Assembly: GCA_963678675.1 (NCBI GenBank)
Contig: OY783199.1
Location: 24,611,546-24,675,545 of the forward strand
Length of the DNA stretch: 64,000 nucleotides
Origin: Xiphydria camelus
Taxonomy: Eukaryota > Arthropoda > Insecta > Hymenoptera > Xiphydriidae
Direction: 5' to 3'
Numbering within the stretch: position 1 is the first letter of the stretch; every line of letters begins with the position of its first letter. Of the stretch, positions 24,173-35,868 are shown one piece after another. A program made the position numbers and the translations under genes. A model generated the notes under the pieces. The model saw nothing but the letters and a program-made list of their open reading frames with translations. It was not told the origin of the DNA and did no database searches.

Positions 24173-27100
24173 AGATATACTCGCGTGCGTAATGCGTCGC
24201 TCGGTACTCACCCCAAAGAAAAGAAGGGTGAGTTCAATGAATAGAACAGGCGGAAGACGCTAGAGATTCCATGTATTTACAGCGAGATCTTCCACGGGTT
24301 ACGCGGCTGGATCGTATCTTATCTCGTAAAAATACACTTCCTTCCTCGCAGTCCTCCTCGCGTCCAAATACTCGGCAGGGATTTCACCCAAGGAGGGCAA
24401 GGATTCTCCTCCGGATTTTCTCTGTTTATTGCGTTACCGTTAGAGGCCAATGAACTTCCGACCTTCCCTGTTCTTTTACACGCGAAATCTCCTCGCAGTT
24501 GAGCTCTTCACGCCGGACGAAAAAGTAGTTCAGCTCCTTCGCGGATGTACAAGGACACGTAATTTTATCGTAGAAATTAGGGTTAACGGCGTTAAGCCCC
24601 GGCCAGTTAGCGGGGGCGGGAGGAATTAGAAAGTTTGCCAATTCGGAGCGTCGTGGGATCAATGAAAACTATACATTTCGCGAGATGCCTCAATTATCAT
24701 CGGAAGCGAGTCAAGGTTCATGACTCGCGAGGACGCATACGTATAAGGGTGGCTGGTGGACGAACTCCCGATTCACCCTCGGTTGCGTCTGATCCGGTGA
24801 CGCCTGAAAATCGTTGCTCGATGGTCAATTTTGTCTCGACTCCGCGAGCGACTCCTTCGACCAAGCCGAGGGTCAATGATGCCGGTGTCGCGACGCCTCG
24901 CCTTCATGGTGATCCCTGGTGCGCCTGCTCGCTATTGCTCTTTCCTCGCGACGCGATGCGTCTTCATTTCGCACGCGTGTCGCGAGGTCGTCGTCGAGAG
25001 GGAACAAAAATAATTCAAATGGAAAATGCTCCGCTCCCGCTACACATATAGATATATACAGACTCTCTCGTTTCGTTTCTCGTTCTTTGTCCTTCCTTTG
25101 TCTTTTCACTTGGAATTTATTCCGACGGTATTTACTCGTTCTTTATTCGGAAGGATGCAGCTGGTTTCTCGGAAAGGGATGTGCTTATACAGGGATGTTT
25201 CAAAGTGATTGCCTGCAGTTCTATAAAATTCATACTGAAAATCTTTGGAAATATCTACCCTCTTCTTTATTCAACGTTTACATCAATCAGTTACAGATGT
25301 AATGAAATGAAAATTCCTCCGTACAAATTATTTTTAGCACAAAGTCCTTCTATACTACTCGACCCACTTTTCCATCGAAGCTTTTCCAGCCACCTTACAT
25401 CTCCCCACATGGAGGAGAGACGGAGAAAAATTCGGCACCCCAGAAAAGTCCTTCGCTTCACCCCTATTAGTAAACATTCCGGATCGCGCCAGGCGGTCCG
25501 ATATTACGGATCTCGCAACAAACGCGAATGGCCATTCTGAAACCACCCCTCTCACGTCAGTCCGCACCCGTCGAGATAAGAGAGAAAACCCGTAGCGTAG
25601 GAGAAAATGCTTTCCATTCGTCCGCAACGGAAGTGGATCAGATGTCAAACGAATGAGAGAAAAAAAGGATTCGCATCCATTCTTTCACTTTCCACCCCCC
25701 TCCCCTTCCGCTTCGCGTCTCCCACCGTACTTTTCTCTTTATCTCTTCGCCCTCCGCTCTTCTAGCGGCTGAGCCGGGAATTTCTGAATAAGAGAGCAAT
25801 GAATAGGAGTGTCGTGTAGTCGGAAACGAGCCTCGTGCTCCTTGCTGTACTTTTGAGCAACGATCGATCGTAGGTTTCTCGTCGAGATCCTCGTAGCACC
25901 GGACTCCGATTCACCCGCATGCAATAATAAAACGGAAATGAAGCGACGGCGATCGTGAGCCGACAACCCGACGCGAAAGAGAACGGAGAACGTTTAATTG
26001 ACGAGGTGGGAAGGTCATCGAAGTACCGATACCCGGCCCGCATCGCAATAATGCTTCCACGGTACATCGTAAATTAACCCCCGCGGAATGATCCTCGGTA
26101 CTCCCTCGCCCCGTCATCTGCATGCCGAATTGACTCGAGCGCCCGCCAATGTACTCTCGCACCCGCGGCTTGGTCCAGAGCGTAATTTATACCTTCGTTC
26201 GAATTCCCCGCGGCACATTTTTCTTCTCGCCAACCGAGCCGCCGCCATCGCCGCCGGTTCAGCGAGGTGAAGAATTTTCCGTCTGGCGCCCGCGCCGTCC
26301 CGACCGGCGAAGCCTGAGTTATCGAGTTTCGGCGCGGAAAGGGAAAAAGAGAGAGAAAGAGCGAGATACTTTCTCCGTATTTCGGACAGAGCTTCCACCG
26401 TTTTTCCTGTCCGCGATGAGACTATCGTTGCGGCTTCCCCTCGCGCGTTAAGTACATTAATGTTGCTTGGCTCTGACCCGAATTTTCCCCCGTCGGAAAA
26501 CGAGTCCCGATCGGCAGTACGTTTTCAGGAACGGTTCTGCGATTTTCCGTGCCACGTAATAATCACGGCGGGCATTCGCAAGTGCAGGGTTCGTCAATAG
26601 CACGTGCACACGTTTTATCCCAGCGATAATTCGGCTTCTCAGTGGATTTTATCTTTCCTCTAGCCGCGTAACAATATATTCGGAATGTTTATATCGATGC
26701 TCTCGATCTCTCGTTCGCCGAAATGCCCGGTCGAAAAATTTGATTAACATTCTCGACTCGCCGGGCGTCATTTTGTCCTTGGTTATCGGTCAGAAAAATC
26801 GCGGGATTCCGTACAGTTCTTTTATCTTTATTGGAATTCGCTTCCGTCGCGTAACCTTATTTCCCTGGATACGAAATTGCCGTCGGGACGTCGGGCTTTG
26901 AACCTCCGAGGCAAACTCATTTTCATTTGCTCATTCTTGTTCGTCCCTGTTGGGTTTTTGATTCCGGGTGCAAATCTTTTTATTCGCTGGTATCGATATG
27001 TTTTCACGACTGTACATTATTCATCTGCGTTTGCAGACATCTGTATTTGTAAAGATCTGCAAATAGTCTGCCGCAGATTCGAAACGTTCGAAGGACACGC

Positions 27101-27749
27101 GATTTTTATACGATCTCCTTCGACATTCTGTATGCGCATATTTTGGTCATTAAATAATTTCTATCCGGCGTGGAAGATGTAATCACCGAATCGTGTACCA
27201 ATTACCGTCGACTTCGCCCTTTGTATACGGGCGCGCGATTTCCTGAAACCGGGAATTATACCGTCGTTGATGCGTGAAATTCGCATTAGGCCCTCCCCTT
27301 TGATAGCGTCCGGACGGAGCGCCGGAAGCTGGTCTCGCTTCTATTTATCGCGTGACGAAATCGTGTCGGCGGTAAGGCCTCTCGAGGGATCGGACTCTAA
27401 GCTCATTCGATAACCCTCGCTCGCTCCCTCCCCCTGCGAGATATATATCGTGTAGAGGTAACTACGTGAAACTCCTCTGCCGGTGCTTAACAAGTTTAAT
27501 CGCCGGTGATGAGCGACTCCAAATTCTCCGATCTGGAAGTTGTGACCAGTTCCATAATAACCGGGATTATCGTGAATTCGGATCGATAATTGTGGTACCA
27601 CCCGCTCGAGCGATACTATAGACACAATCGGGGTAACTTTGGATCATTTGAATTAATAACGTGTCTGGGGCCTCGTCTATCCTACACGGAACAAAAATTA
27701 ATGGTAGCATTTACAAAGTTTGTGGTAAATTTCGGGACAAGGCTGATTT

Positions 27750-27993
27750 CCCTGGCGGAAAGATTTTATATACTTTCTATATATATATAATATAATCCAT
27801 ATGTATAGTTGTGGTCATACATGCATTGATCATCATATGTGATTTCTATATTAACATATGATTATACAAACGTTAAAAAATCTGCGTATGGCCTTTATAT
27901 GGTTAATATAGAAATCGTATTATATATAATCCATACAGGACCAAAACCACATATGGATTACAATACAAAATATATAAAACTTTTCCGCCTGGG
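27750..27993. mobile_element. Inner hairpin element with CCCTGGCGGAAA ends
   Basis: Left end CCCTGGCGGAAAGATTTTAT, right end ATATAAAACTTTTCCGCCTGGG, giving strong inverted ends of about 25 bp. The interior is rich in TATATAATCCATATG strings that also pair with each other (ttctatattaacatatg against tatatggttaatatagaa). A relative sits alone at 61.7 kb, which suggests this unit moved into, or was captured by, the surrounding element. Confidence 0.75.
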
Positions 27994-27999
27994 TTGCTG

Positions 28000-28092
28000 T
28001 TACGATAACTATGATTTTAGTAAAAATTACAGCAACGCTTACGGCTTCTACAAGTTTTACTGTAATTCTTACTAAAATTGTAGTTATCGTAA
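28000..28092. repeat. Second inner hairpin
   Basis: An inverted pair of about 33 bp: 28000-28032 (tacgataactatgattttag onward) against 28060-28092 (its complement around actaaaattgtagttatcgt), with a loop of about 27 bp. It lies between the inner element and the right arm of the outer element. Confidence 0.78.
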
Positions 28093-30099
28093 TTAATTGG
28101 CCTTGTTCCGAAATTCACCACAAACCTTGCAAAAATGTTACGATTTATTTCGTTCCATGTATTTTATAATATTACAAATCACACGAAATGAGATATAATG
28201 TTTTCCTCGCGGTTTTCAAAGTCGACTCCACGACCGAGTTAAGTATGTCTCGCCGTTCCCGATAAGCGAGCCGCGCGGCAGTTTAAAAGACGGGGAGAGT
28301 GGCGCGAGGAAGTTGGAAGGATGAAAAAGGATTGGCTCGTAATACTTCAAAGTGTTGCTTTCACCGACACGCTTCATCGGCAAGATTTGCGCGAAATTAG
28401 CCGCGCGGTTACAGACCGATGCGGAAAATCCACGCTAGCCGTACAATGAGCGAGATCAGATCGAATTCGAGGGTGCGCTCGATTTCTGTTACGGATCGAA
28501 GGGAATCGGCGGTATCGCGAATCGATAATTCGGTGGTTGCAGTCTACATGTACGAGGTACGCTCGCGCGTTGTCGTTTCCGCCCTTGTAAAGTCGGTCGA
28601 CGTCGGCGGGAGGTGCTTCCACGTCTGCGACGTTCTATTCTTCCCGCGCGGCGGTATAATCGAAGATGCGGACGCTCATTCGTAAAATCCCTCTCGTCGT
28701 TTTCTCTGCTCGGGGAATACCGTAATTTTAATACTTCCCTTTTTTTATCATGCACGCGCGATTGGACCGCCGAGCGTTTGTTCCCGTCTCCGCCGAGGAG
28801 CGAAACTTTGCCTCCTCATTGACGACAATGGAGCGTTAATTATATTCCATCGGAATAATTATTTCATTAAGATCGCCAGCGGACCGGCGCAAGAGGAAAA
28901 TTGCAATCTCTCGGGCGCCTTTCATCGAGAGAGATAAACGACGTTCGCGCGAGCGCACATATCGAGATAATGGGTATAAATCGACGCGGCGATGATGACA
29001 TCAAACTGCGATTCCTCCTCGATCGCCTTTCATTAATCGCGCTCTCTCGCCCGACGCTATATTTCTTCGTACGCGGAACGGCCGCTTCGTTCCTCGATGA
29101 TTCCCGAGCGTGGATGTTGATTAATGGTCACTCCCTCCCCCCTCCTCCACCCCTCCCCTCCTCCTAGCGCGAACTGTTCGCGAGGATCGATCTCGCGTGG
29201 GGGGACTCTGAGGAATTTCACGGGAGATCGAGCCTCCGCGCGATCCGTCTTCCAGCGACACGTCCGACGGGAAATCCTCGTGGAAATTTCAGACTTCCGC
29301 GGAGTCGTAGGTGGAAAGTGGTCCGCGCGCGCGCGGAGAGCCGAGTAATTCGATCCCGCGGCGGGACGCGAGAAGCGAATGGCAACTCGAATAAGGATGG
29401 GACCGTCTCGATCGATCGATCGAGAGAAAGGGGATCGCTTTCGGAGTGGCAAGGGGGGCGCTGATATTTTACCTCCTCCGCGCCGCGCGGACAACAATGC
29501 GCGACTCACGCCGCTCCTTTCGATATACCTAAATCGACGCGAAGCGGACCGTGTCTGGAGGAAACTCACCCCTCGATTCACCGCGGCTTCTCAATATTTC
29601 GGAAATAAATTGCCGCGCTGCTCCTTCGCGTGACGAGAGCGACTCGAAGGGTTCGGAAGCAAGGGCGAGCTGGGGGGGGGGGTCATACAGGGGAGCGAGG
29701 AAATTCCTGCGAGGCACACGAGAGAAATTGGCAGGGTGAAGGACCGACGGAGCGGGGTGCACTGCTTTGGAAACGTCATACTCCGAAGATGGATCGAAGC
29801 CTTTCTATGCTTCCTTTTTCTAAATCTCGCGTCGTGTCTTTAGAACGCGGCGAAGTCGTCGGCCGAGAGATTTATTCGGGGAATGGCAGCTGGCTCCTAT
29901 CGATCTTATCCGCGTGATTCACGGCGAGTCGAGTCACTCGGAGGGGTTCGTGGTAAATTAGCGTTGCTCCGCTTTCCGCGCTTTCGACGCGCGATGGACG
30001 TTAATGGCCTCGTCGATGGCGACGTGGTCGTAGCGATTATCCAGCGGGGTTGAACGTATCGACTCGCGATACGATGCGACAGACGCGCGTGTGCGGAAA

Positions 30100-30420
30100 T
30101 AATTTTTTTTTTGTGCATAAAATTGCCGATATCTTATACTTCCTTCGGGATATCGTCCTGATAACCGTGATTTTCGTAATCAGCGCGAAAAGATACAGTA
30201 ATCGTAATGAGGTCGAAATCTGGAAGGAGATATAAGATGTTAGCGACTTTATTTTGATAAAAAAATTATTTCTCCCCATAAAATCGACAATATCTCGCTG
30301 TGTTCCATTGATATTTCCTCAATAAATCTAAACCTTTCATGATCAGCACAAAAAGATATACAAGATAGGATGGTCGAACGATGGATTCCAGAGTTTTTAA
30401 TTTTTGGCAAAGTATCAAGA
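30100..30420. repeat. Single copy of the GATATC hairpin repeat family
   Basis: Shared strings with the 35-36 kb array: gccgatatcttata, ttcgtaatcagcgcgaaaaga, ggaaggagatataagat, ccccataaaatcgacaatatctc, gataggatggtcgaacgatgg, attccagag. Its middle is closest to the copy at 58.7 kb, which shares the ttatttctccccataaaatcgac-type stretch. Confidence 0.8.
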
Positions 30421-31380
30421 GTCACAGCGTAATTTTTGCAGTGGTGTCGACGAGAATATTTCTACACGTTCCCCCTGCATTCCGCAGTTGCATTCTTGCA
30501 TGCACTCGTCCGTCTATATATCACGAGCCGATGTCCACGCCATGTACAGGAATTGGTGACAGTAGTAGAGATACGAGTGTGGTCGGTCCGAGCGAGGCCC
30601 GCCCGCAGCGTCAATTTCTGCTGTACCGTTTGCAAACAAATTCCGAGATTGTCGAGATCTGCCCTCGGGTGTCGTTACTATCCGCAGAAAAGCCCTGCAA
30701 AAGCGTTTTATCTATGTGGATATTGTTTTTCGAATATTGTAATCGTACGGCTTATCAAATGCCTGGTCTGTAGCGCCATTGCGCATATAGATACGGTGTC
30801 TAGCGATCGAGGAATTTTCGAGATCTTGGAATTATCAGAGAACTGTGTATGTTTTGTATGTTAAATGATATTTAATTGTTTCGAAGTGACACGATCACTG
30901 CACGCCGCAATTAAATAATATTTATACCGATGAAAAATAGTTCAAAACGATTGTTCCTCCTTTCGAAACGAATAAAGGTTCTCAACGATCGCGCCCCATT
31001 TTATCGAAGCCCATTTTTGTTTGCGGGACAGGGTCGAATCCAATCGCTTTTCAGAGGGTGGATGACACGGGCCGACGATAGCCGACGGCGTCGCGGACAT
31101 TCGTCGACGAATCGCCGCCGCCACGAGTGCCGTCGTTCGATCGCGATCCCCGCCGATCGGCCTTTCGCGCGGCGAGCGCGAGTCACACGTTTCCAAACCG
31201 TTAGCCGCTGACCATATCAGGGTGTCCCTTGTGTTCCCGATCGCGGGCGATGCGCGTGCGACGTGTCGCGGCAGTGCGTGATGAGCCTCGGGCCCGACGC
31301 TTCCGGTCCCGCGAAGTCGATCGAACCCCCGTGAGTACCGACGCGTTACGCTGATCAGGTGCAGTTCGGCCGCCACTCCG

Positions 31381-31417
31381 ATGATGGGATTTATTATGGG
31401 CTGCACGTGTTTCAAAG
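31381..31417 (+). other. Weak candidate start exon with a dual-acylation N-terminus
   Basis: Downstream of a CpG-rich block the frame reads MMGFIMGCTCFK, then one extra G before GTACCA. From the third Met the peptide MGCTCFK has the Gly2/Cys3/Cys5 pattern seen in myristoylated and palmitoylated proteins. The donor match is weak (GTACCA). The phase, 1, fits the Phactr exons. No family match is recognised, so this is a hypothesis only. Confidence 0.15.
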
Positions 31418-31694
31418 GTACCACCCTGACGCATCTCTTCCAAGGTTGGTCACTCTCTTTAAATGTGTCTTTAGTGAGTTTCCTTCTCGTTAGACTAGAC
31501 AATTCATCGGCAATCGAGTTTCAATTCTAATGCGGATGGCGTTCAGCATGAAACTTAGATCATTTTTGATTTTCCATCATTTCCATTGATGCTAATCCCA
31601 AATTATGAAAATTCCCCGTGCAGAGTGGTCTTCGAGCACAAGTCGACGTGGAATAAAAATATTGGAAGCTAAGAATTCGCGAGTAAAAATGTGC

Positions 31695-31901
31695 TCCAAG
31701 TTCCGAATGTTCATTTCAACGAAAAATTTCGACTTTAAAGGATCATGACTACTGTTGAGTTTATTAATTATTTTATTTCCGACAGTCGTCCAGTTCGCAA
31801 AAATTTCTCTATATATCTAGTACCTAATCAATAAACTCAACATTGGCTATGATCTCTTAAAGTCGACATTTTTCGTTCAAATGAATATTCGGAATTCCAG
31901 G
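31695..31901. mobile_element. Inverted-repeat element with ~75-bp arms
   Basis: Left arm 31695-31770 and right arm 31826-31901 are complementary at about 80% by eye, sharing ttccgaat, ttcattt.aacgaaaaat, tcgactttaa, gatcat and gttgagtttatt. The loop is about 55 bp. This is a fold-back or MITE remnant with no coding sequence. Boundaries are approximate. Confidence 0.75.
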
Positions 31902-31940
31902 TACGTGAATAAAATTTCGCCAAGACGCGTGGAGCTACGT

Positions 31941-32190
31941 TCAGGAAAAAGGTCTAGTTGAATACGAACCTAAAATGGAATAATTTACTTCAGATGAATA
32001 GGAATTTATTCACATCGAACAAAAGTCAATTTCAATTAGATCGATGTTCTACCAAGTCCGTATTCGATTAAAGAGATATGCAAAACATTTATTTCATTCA
32101 AATAGACTTGTTCGACGCGAATAAATGTCTATTTAGCCTAAATGAATTTTTCTATTGGGTTCGTATTCGACTATATCTTTTCTCTCGGTG
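31941..32190. mobile_element. MITE of the CACYGAGA family, left end decayed
   Basis: The right end is AAAAGA(C/T)... closing in TCTCTCGGTG (complement CACCGAGAGA). Left and right arms share TAGT(T/C)GAATACGAACC. The left tip (tcaggaaaaagg) has diverged. The interior repeats the motif of a-t-rich ataaatgtctattt and its complement. About 250 bp, non-coding. Confidence 0.62.
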
Positions 32191-33105
32191 TGTATTTCAT
32201 TCCCCATTGCACTTAATTAAAGAATCGTGACGCGGTTGGCTCCTTCCTTTGTTCCGCTGCACGAGGTGAAATTACCCGCGGTGTCTCACTGTTTCCTCTC
32301 GTTTGCAAAGTTCCGTCCGTTTAACCCACTTACCTTTAATCCCACACCGTGTGTCGCGGGACTTGGCGAGTTTCAAAATCGCCCATCCCGCGTATCGCGC
32401 TGGCGACGAGAGTGCACGCGTTACCGTGCGATATGTATACGCGAGGATAAATACCCGGTGTACCTACGCATGGCGGCGCGCGTTAGGTCGAGGATGAAAC
32501 GAGATCGCACGCGATACTGTTAGTGGCACGATTTCCAGCGTGCTGTTACTCGTTACTCGACTTCCGGTTTACGGACAACAACAACCTCCGCTCGGAATTG
32601 TTCCACGCTCTGAGCGCGCAGCGCGCGGTTGTCATTTGCATGACGCGCGTAAGTCCACGTAGATGTGCATACGCGCGCAATCCGCGCGCTCTTGGTACGA
32701 TGTAGGTGTGCGCCCACGATACGTACCTCGCTTGGCTGAAATGAATATTCATACGGTTTCCCCCGCGCGGGAAACCGAGTCGGGGATGTTTTTTCAAATC
32801 CTTCATTTCTTACGGTGTCATTCGAGGCTGATTTATTTTGGCTCGATTCGAGCGGTGGTTTTATCCCGGCTCTCGACCCACCCTCTGTGCCCCTGAATCC
32901 GTCTACACCCTTTGCGTCAGTCGTGACGCAGGAACGCTGAATCCACACAGTGGAATATTACACACACGTCCTACAATTCCCTTGTCTCGTAACGTTTCGT
33001 GGGAAATGTACCTTGCCGTGCGTAAGTGCAGCAATTCCGCCAGTGAAGCGATATCGTGCTAACGCTGGACCGGTGTTGTTGGCAGTCGACATACCCCGGA
33101 GCTAA

Positions 33106-33691
33106 CCCATATAGACCGTCAGATAGTGACAGATTCTGGTGCCCCATTTTCGAATACAAGCCTCGAAGAGGGTTGAAAAGTACTTCGATTTTGAGTAGAA
33201 TGAAGGGAAATTTACTAATGGTCCCTGGGGATAACATATGGAAAATTCGATTTTTCTTAACAAAAAACAAAAGGTACCTCTTGTCAATTTTTTCACGCAA
33301 GCATTGTTCACTAAATGATTGATTAATAAAACCTGGCTTCGGAAATCAAAGGCTTGCGTGGGAAAATCGGTCGAAAAATCTCGATTTTTCCTTACAAGAT
33401 TACGCCCTTATTTCAACACTTTAGCCACCTGCAACACTCAAGCCTTTGGTTTTCCGAAGCCAGGTTTTATTAATTAATCATTTAGTGAACAAGGCTTGCG
33501 TGAAAAAATTGACAAGAGGTACCTTTTATTTTTTTGTTAAGAAAAATCGAATTTTCCATATGTTATCCCCAAGGACCATTCGTAAATTTCCCTTCATTCT
33601 ACTCAAAATCGAAGTACTTTTCAACCCTTTTCGAGGCTTGTATGCGAAAATGGGGCACCAGAATCTGTCACTATCTGACGGACTAATACGG
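33106..33691. mobile_element. 586-bp fold-back element with ~250-bp arms, piggyBac-like
   Basis: The left arm (33106-33355) and right arm (33440-33691) are near-perfect complements around an 84-bp loop. The arms include tcagatagtgacagattctg, ggtgccccatttt, gaagtacttttcaaccc and the pair aaaacctggcttcgg / ccgaagccaggtttt. Tips are CCCATATAGACCGTC and the complement of CCGTATTAGTCCGTC, flanked by CTAA on the left and TTAA on the right. Tips of CC plus TTAA suggest piggyBac-type insertion with one mutated flank. No transposase. Transcription through it would give a hairpin RNA of about 250 bp. Confidence 0.85.
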
Positions 33692-35177
33692 TTAACACTT
33701 CAGTACTGAACCAGTACTCGCCTAATACTGCCCTCGTTCTTCGAGGCTCTCCCTCGAATCCTTCCTTTCTCATAATTTCACGCGATATTGATTCATTTTA
33801 CCTTCCACGTTCCAGCCACCCTTTCCCCGTTACCCTTGATTCACCCTTCCCGCGGATGCTTCCGAGTAGCCCGTTCAATATTCACCACCCCACGTGCACT
33901 CGCGACGTACGAACATCAACAAGGCCATCACGTTGAACCTGGTACCAAAGTCCTTTTCCTATAATGCACTCTCGAGAGAGAGAGACGCGGTTCCCCGTCG
34001 CGACGCACCGCAAGTGGTAAAAACTTCGACTAATCATCGCGACGTTATCGTCACGCCTGAAAATTAAACTCAACCGCGCGCGGGGGGGTAGTGTTATCGG
34101 TACTACGGCCACGACGAGGGCGACTCGAAATCTCGTAACTTCGTAACGCGCGGTGTATATTTGAGTTTGCGAGTGTAAATTAACGTGAAACGTTAATTAC
34201 CCTCCCTCTTGAGTCCCTCACGGCTCGAGAGGCGTCGGAGTGCAGCGAGATGGGTCTAGGGTGAAATGACTTGGACGGGTGGCGAAGGGAAGGGTTGCGA
34301 GGACCTGGTTGACGAGTCATAAAATGTCGTCGGACGAAACAACGTCGTTCGACGAATCGACAATTTCGAGAGTCGCTTCTGCGCGCTAGACTCCTTTTTT
34401 TTCATCGGGCCGAGCAAATTGGACGATAATTTGAACGCGAGTAGAACGGGAATGAAATTATTCGGCTGAAAGGACGCGTGCGGGCCGTTTCCTTTTTTTG
34501 CGACGAAATTCGGGGGCGTCGGGACGACTTCGCGTCGCGGCTTACGCGGGAATAATTGAAAGCGGGGCTTTAAAAATATTCGCTATCTTGTTGTAAAGGT
34601 ATATCCATAACGCGCGGCACGATCGAAATTCTATCACCTCTCTTTGTTATTCGTCGACAGACTTTCACTTGGAAGAAAGCCGGCGGCATGCCTGTATCGG
34701 TCACGGTGCATGCGTTGCAGTTATATAGTTGCCCTGTATCTTTTTTTCCGAACTCCTGAAATCACTTCTCGAAATGAATTGAAACCGTGAAACGTAGTTA
34801 TTATACTTTCCCTGGGAATTGTTTTACTCCTCGAGTACAATCGACTTTCCATCGTAAAAGAATGTCTCCTCAGTCGCAGCCAAAAGAAACCATCGCGAGC
34901 GTACCATCAATGCAAGTTCTTTTATTATGCATGTCGCGTGAATGACATGTATGCCAGACGTAAATGTCTATACGCACACATGCGTGGCGCATGACCTGGC
35001 AGGCCACAAATACCGTGTCACAATTTCCTGAAGACGACTAGGCGTGAATCATTACGTAATTAACTCGACTGCGTCGTATGCATGGATGCAACGTCTGTAA
35101 ATATTCCTGGAGAGTTAGACGACGACGCACCTTCTCCGATCTTCGTGTTAAATTGTCAGTAAATTTTCTGGCATAGG
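33692..35177 (+). other. Intron, no recognised feature
   Basis: Mixed CpG-rich (33.7-34.7 kb) then more AT-rich sequence. A short GA run lies at about 33,973-33,983. Nothing else was recognised on either strand. Confidence 0.5.
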
Positions 35178-35394
35178 TACACTGAGAAAAATAACCTGGT
35201 CAATCAAACCAAAATCCTGGAGACCGTAAACAAACCGTTCGGTGAAATATGGATCCTCCATCTGTTTGGTTAAATTGATCATTTTCTGATTAGAATAACT
35301 AAAATGGTTAAACATAGGGGAGAGTTGCCTATATTGAACCGGTACCTAAATTGAACGTCCTGGCTATTTTAAGTAAATGAGCATTTCTACTGAT

Positions 35395-35868
35395 TCCAGA
35401 GATTTCGATTTTTGTCAAAATCTTAAGCGCTGATTCCAAAAACCATGCACTTATTCACATATATACCCTATATATTGACTATACCTCAAAGGAAATATCA
35501 AATATTAATGATTCTATGTACGAGAACATTTTTTTTTTTTCATGGAAAATCATCGATATCTCGGCGATCCTTTAACATTTTCTCAATAAGAGTGCATGAT
35601 TTTTGGAATCGGCGCTTAAGATTTTGACAAAAATCGAAATCTCTGGAATCGAACTCTCGACCATCCTATCTTGTGTATTTTTTCGCGTTGATTACGAAAA
35701 TCATCAATATATTGAGGAAATCTCAAAGGAGCACCGAGATATCCATAACTCTTTTATGAAAAAATAATTTTTCCGAGCAAAAAATCGCTGATATCTCACA
35801 TTTCCTTTGAGATATGGACCTGATAACCATAATTTTCGGAATCAGCGTGAAAAAATACATCGGATAGG
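35395..35868. repeat. Diverged hairpin-repeat copies preceding the array
   Basis: About one and a half older copies of the 311-bp repeat. They show the same order of motifs (ttccagagatttcgattttt, gaaatctctggaatcgaact, tgattacgaaaatcat, ctttgagatat, gaatcagcgtgaaaaaatac) but with many substitutions and altered spacers. Confidence 0.75.

Larger units (their letters stand above)
18221..27680 (+). other. Long Phactr intron, second part; no recognised exon
   Basis: Contains three inverted-repeat mini-elements (18.56, 22.42 and 23.27 kb), an AT-rich block at 21.5-21.8 kb with a near-repeated segment (ttccaacaca then tttatgaatt at about 21,602 and 21,768), a CpG-rich block at 20.0-20.9 kb with long chance open frames on both strands, and a C6G12 run at 24,155-24,172. 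CpG-rich sequence resumes at 24.6-27.3 kb. No Phactr-like or other recognisable coding sequence was seen. Confidence 0.5.
27685..28159. mobile_element. TA-flanked composite MITE with ~60-bp inverted ends
   Basis: The left arm starts CACGGAACAAAAATTAATGG and the right arm is its imperfect complement ending CGTTCCATG. The arms stay paired for about 60 bp (shared GTTTGTGGTAAATTTCGG / GTTTGTGGTGAATTTCGG, then ACAAGGC). TA dinucleotides flank both ends (27683-27684 and 28160-28161). Inside lie two further hairpins, annotated separately. No transposase. The TA duplication suggests Tc1/mariner-superfamily mobilisation. Confidence 0.82.
28160..33100 (+). other. Long Phactr intron, third part; no recognised exon
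   Basis: CpG-rich DNA at 28.2-30.0 kb with many overlapping chance frames and a short G run near 29,671. It also holds a hairpin-family copy at 30.1-30.4 kb, a CpG-rich block at 31.05-31.40 kb ending in a weak candidate start exon, two inverted-repeat elements (31.7 and 31.94 kb), then a CpG-rich stretch at 32.2-33.05 kb. No domain-bearing reading frame was seen. Confidence 0.5.

Noticed and set aside
33102..33709. Mirror-image frames (CVKKLTRGTF...) on opposite strands
   Set aside because: They are the two arms of the fold-back element read on opposite strands, not two genes.
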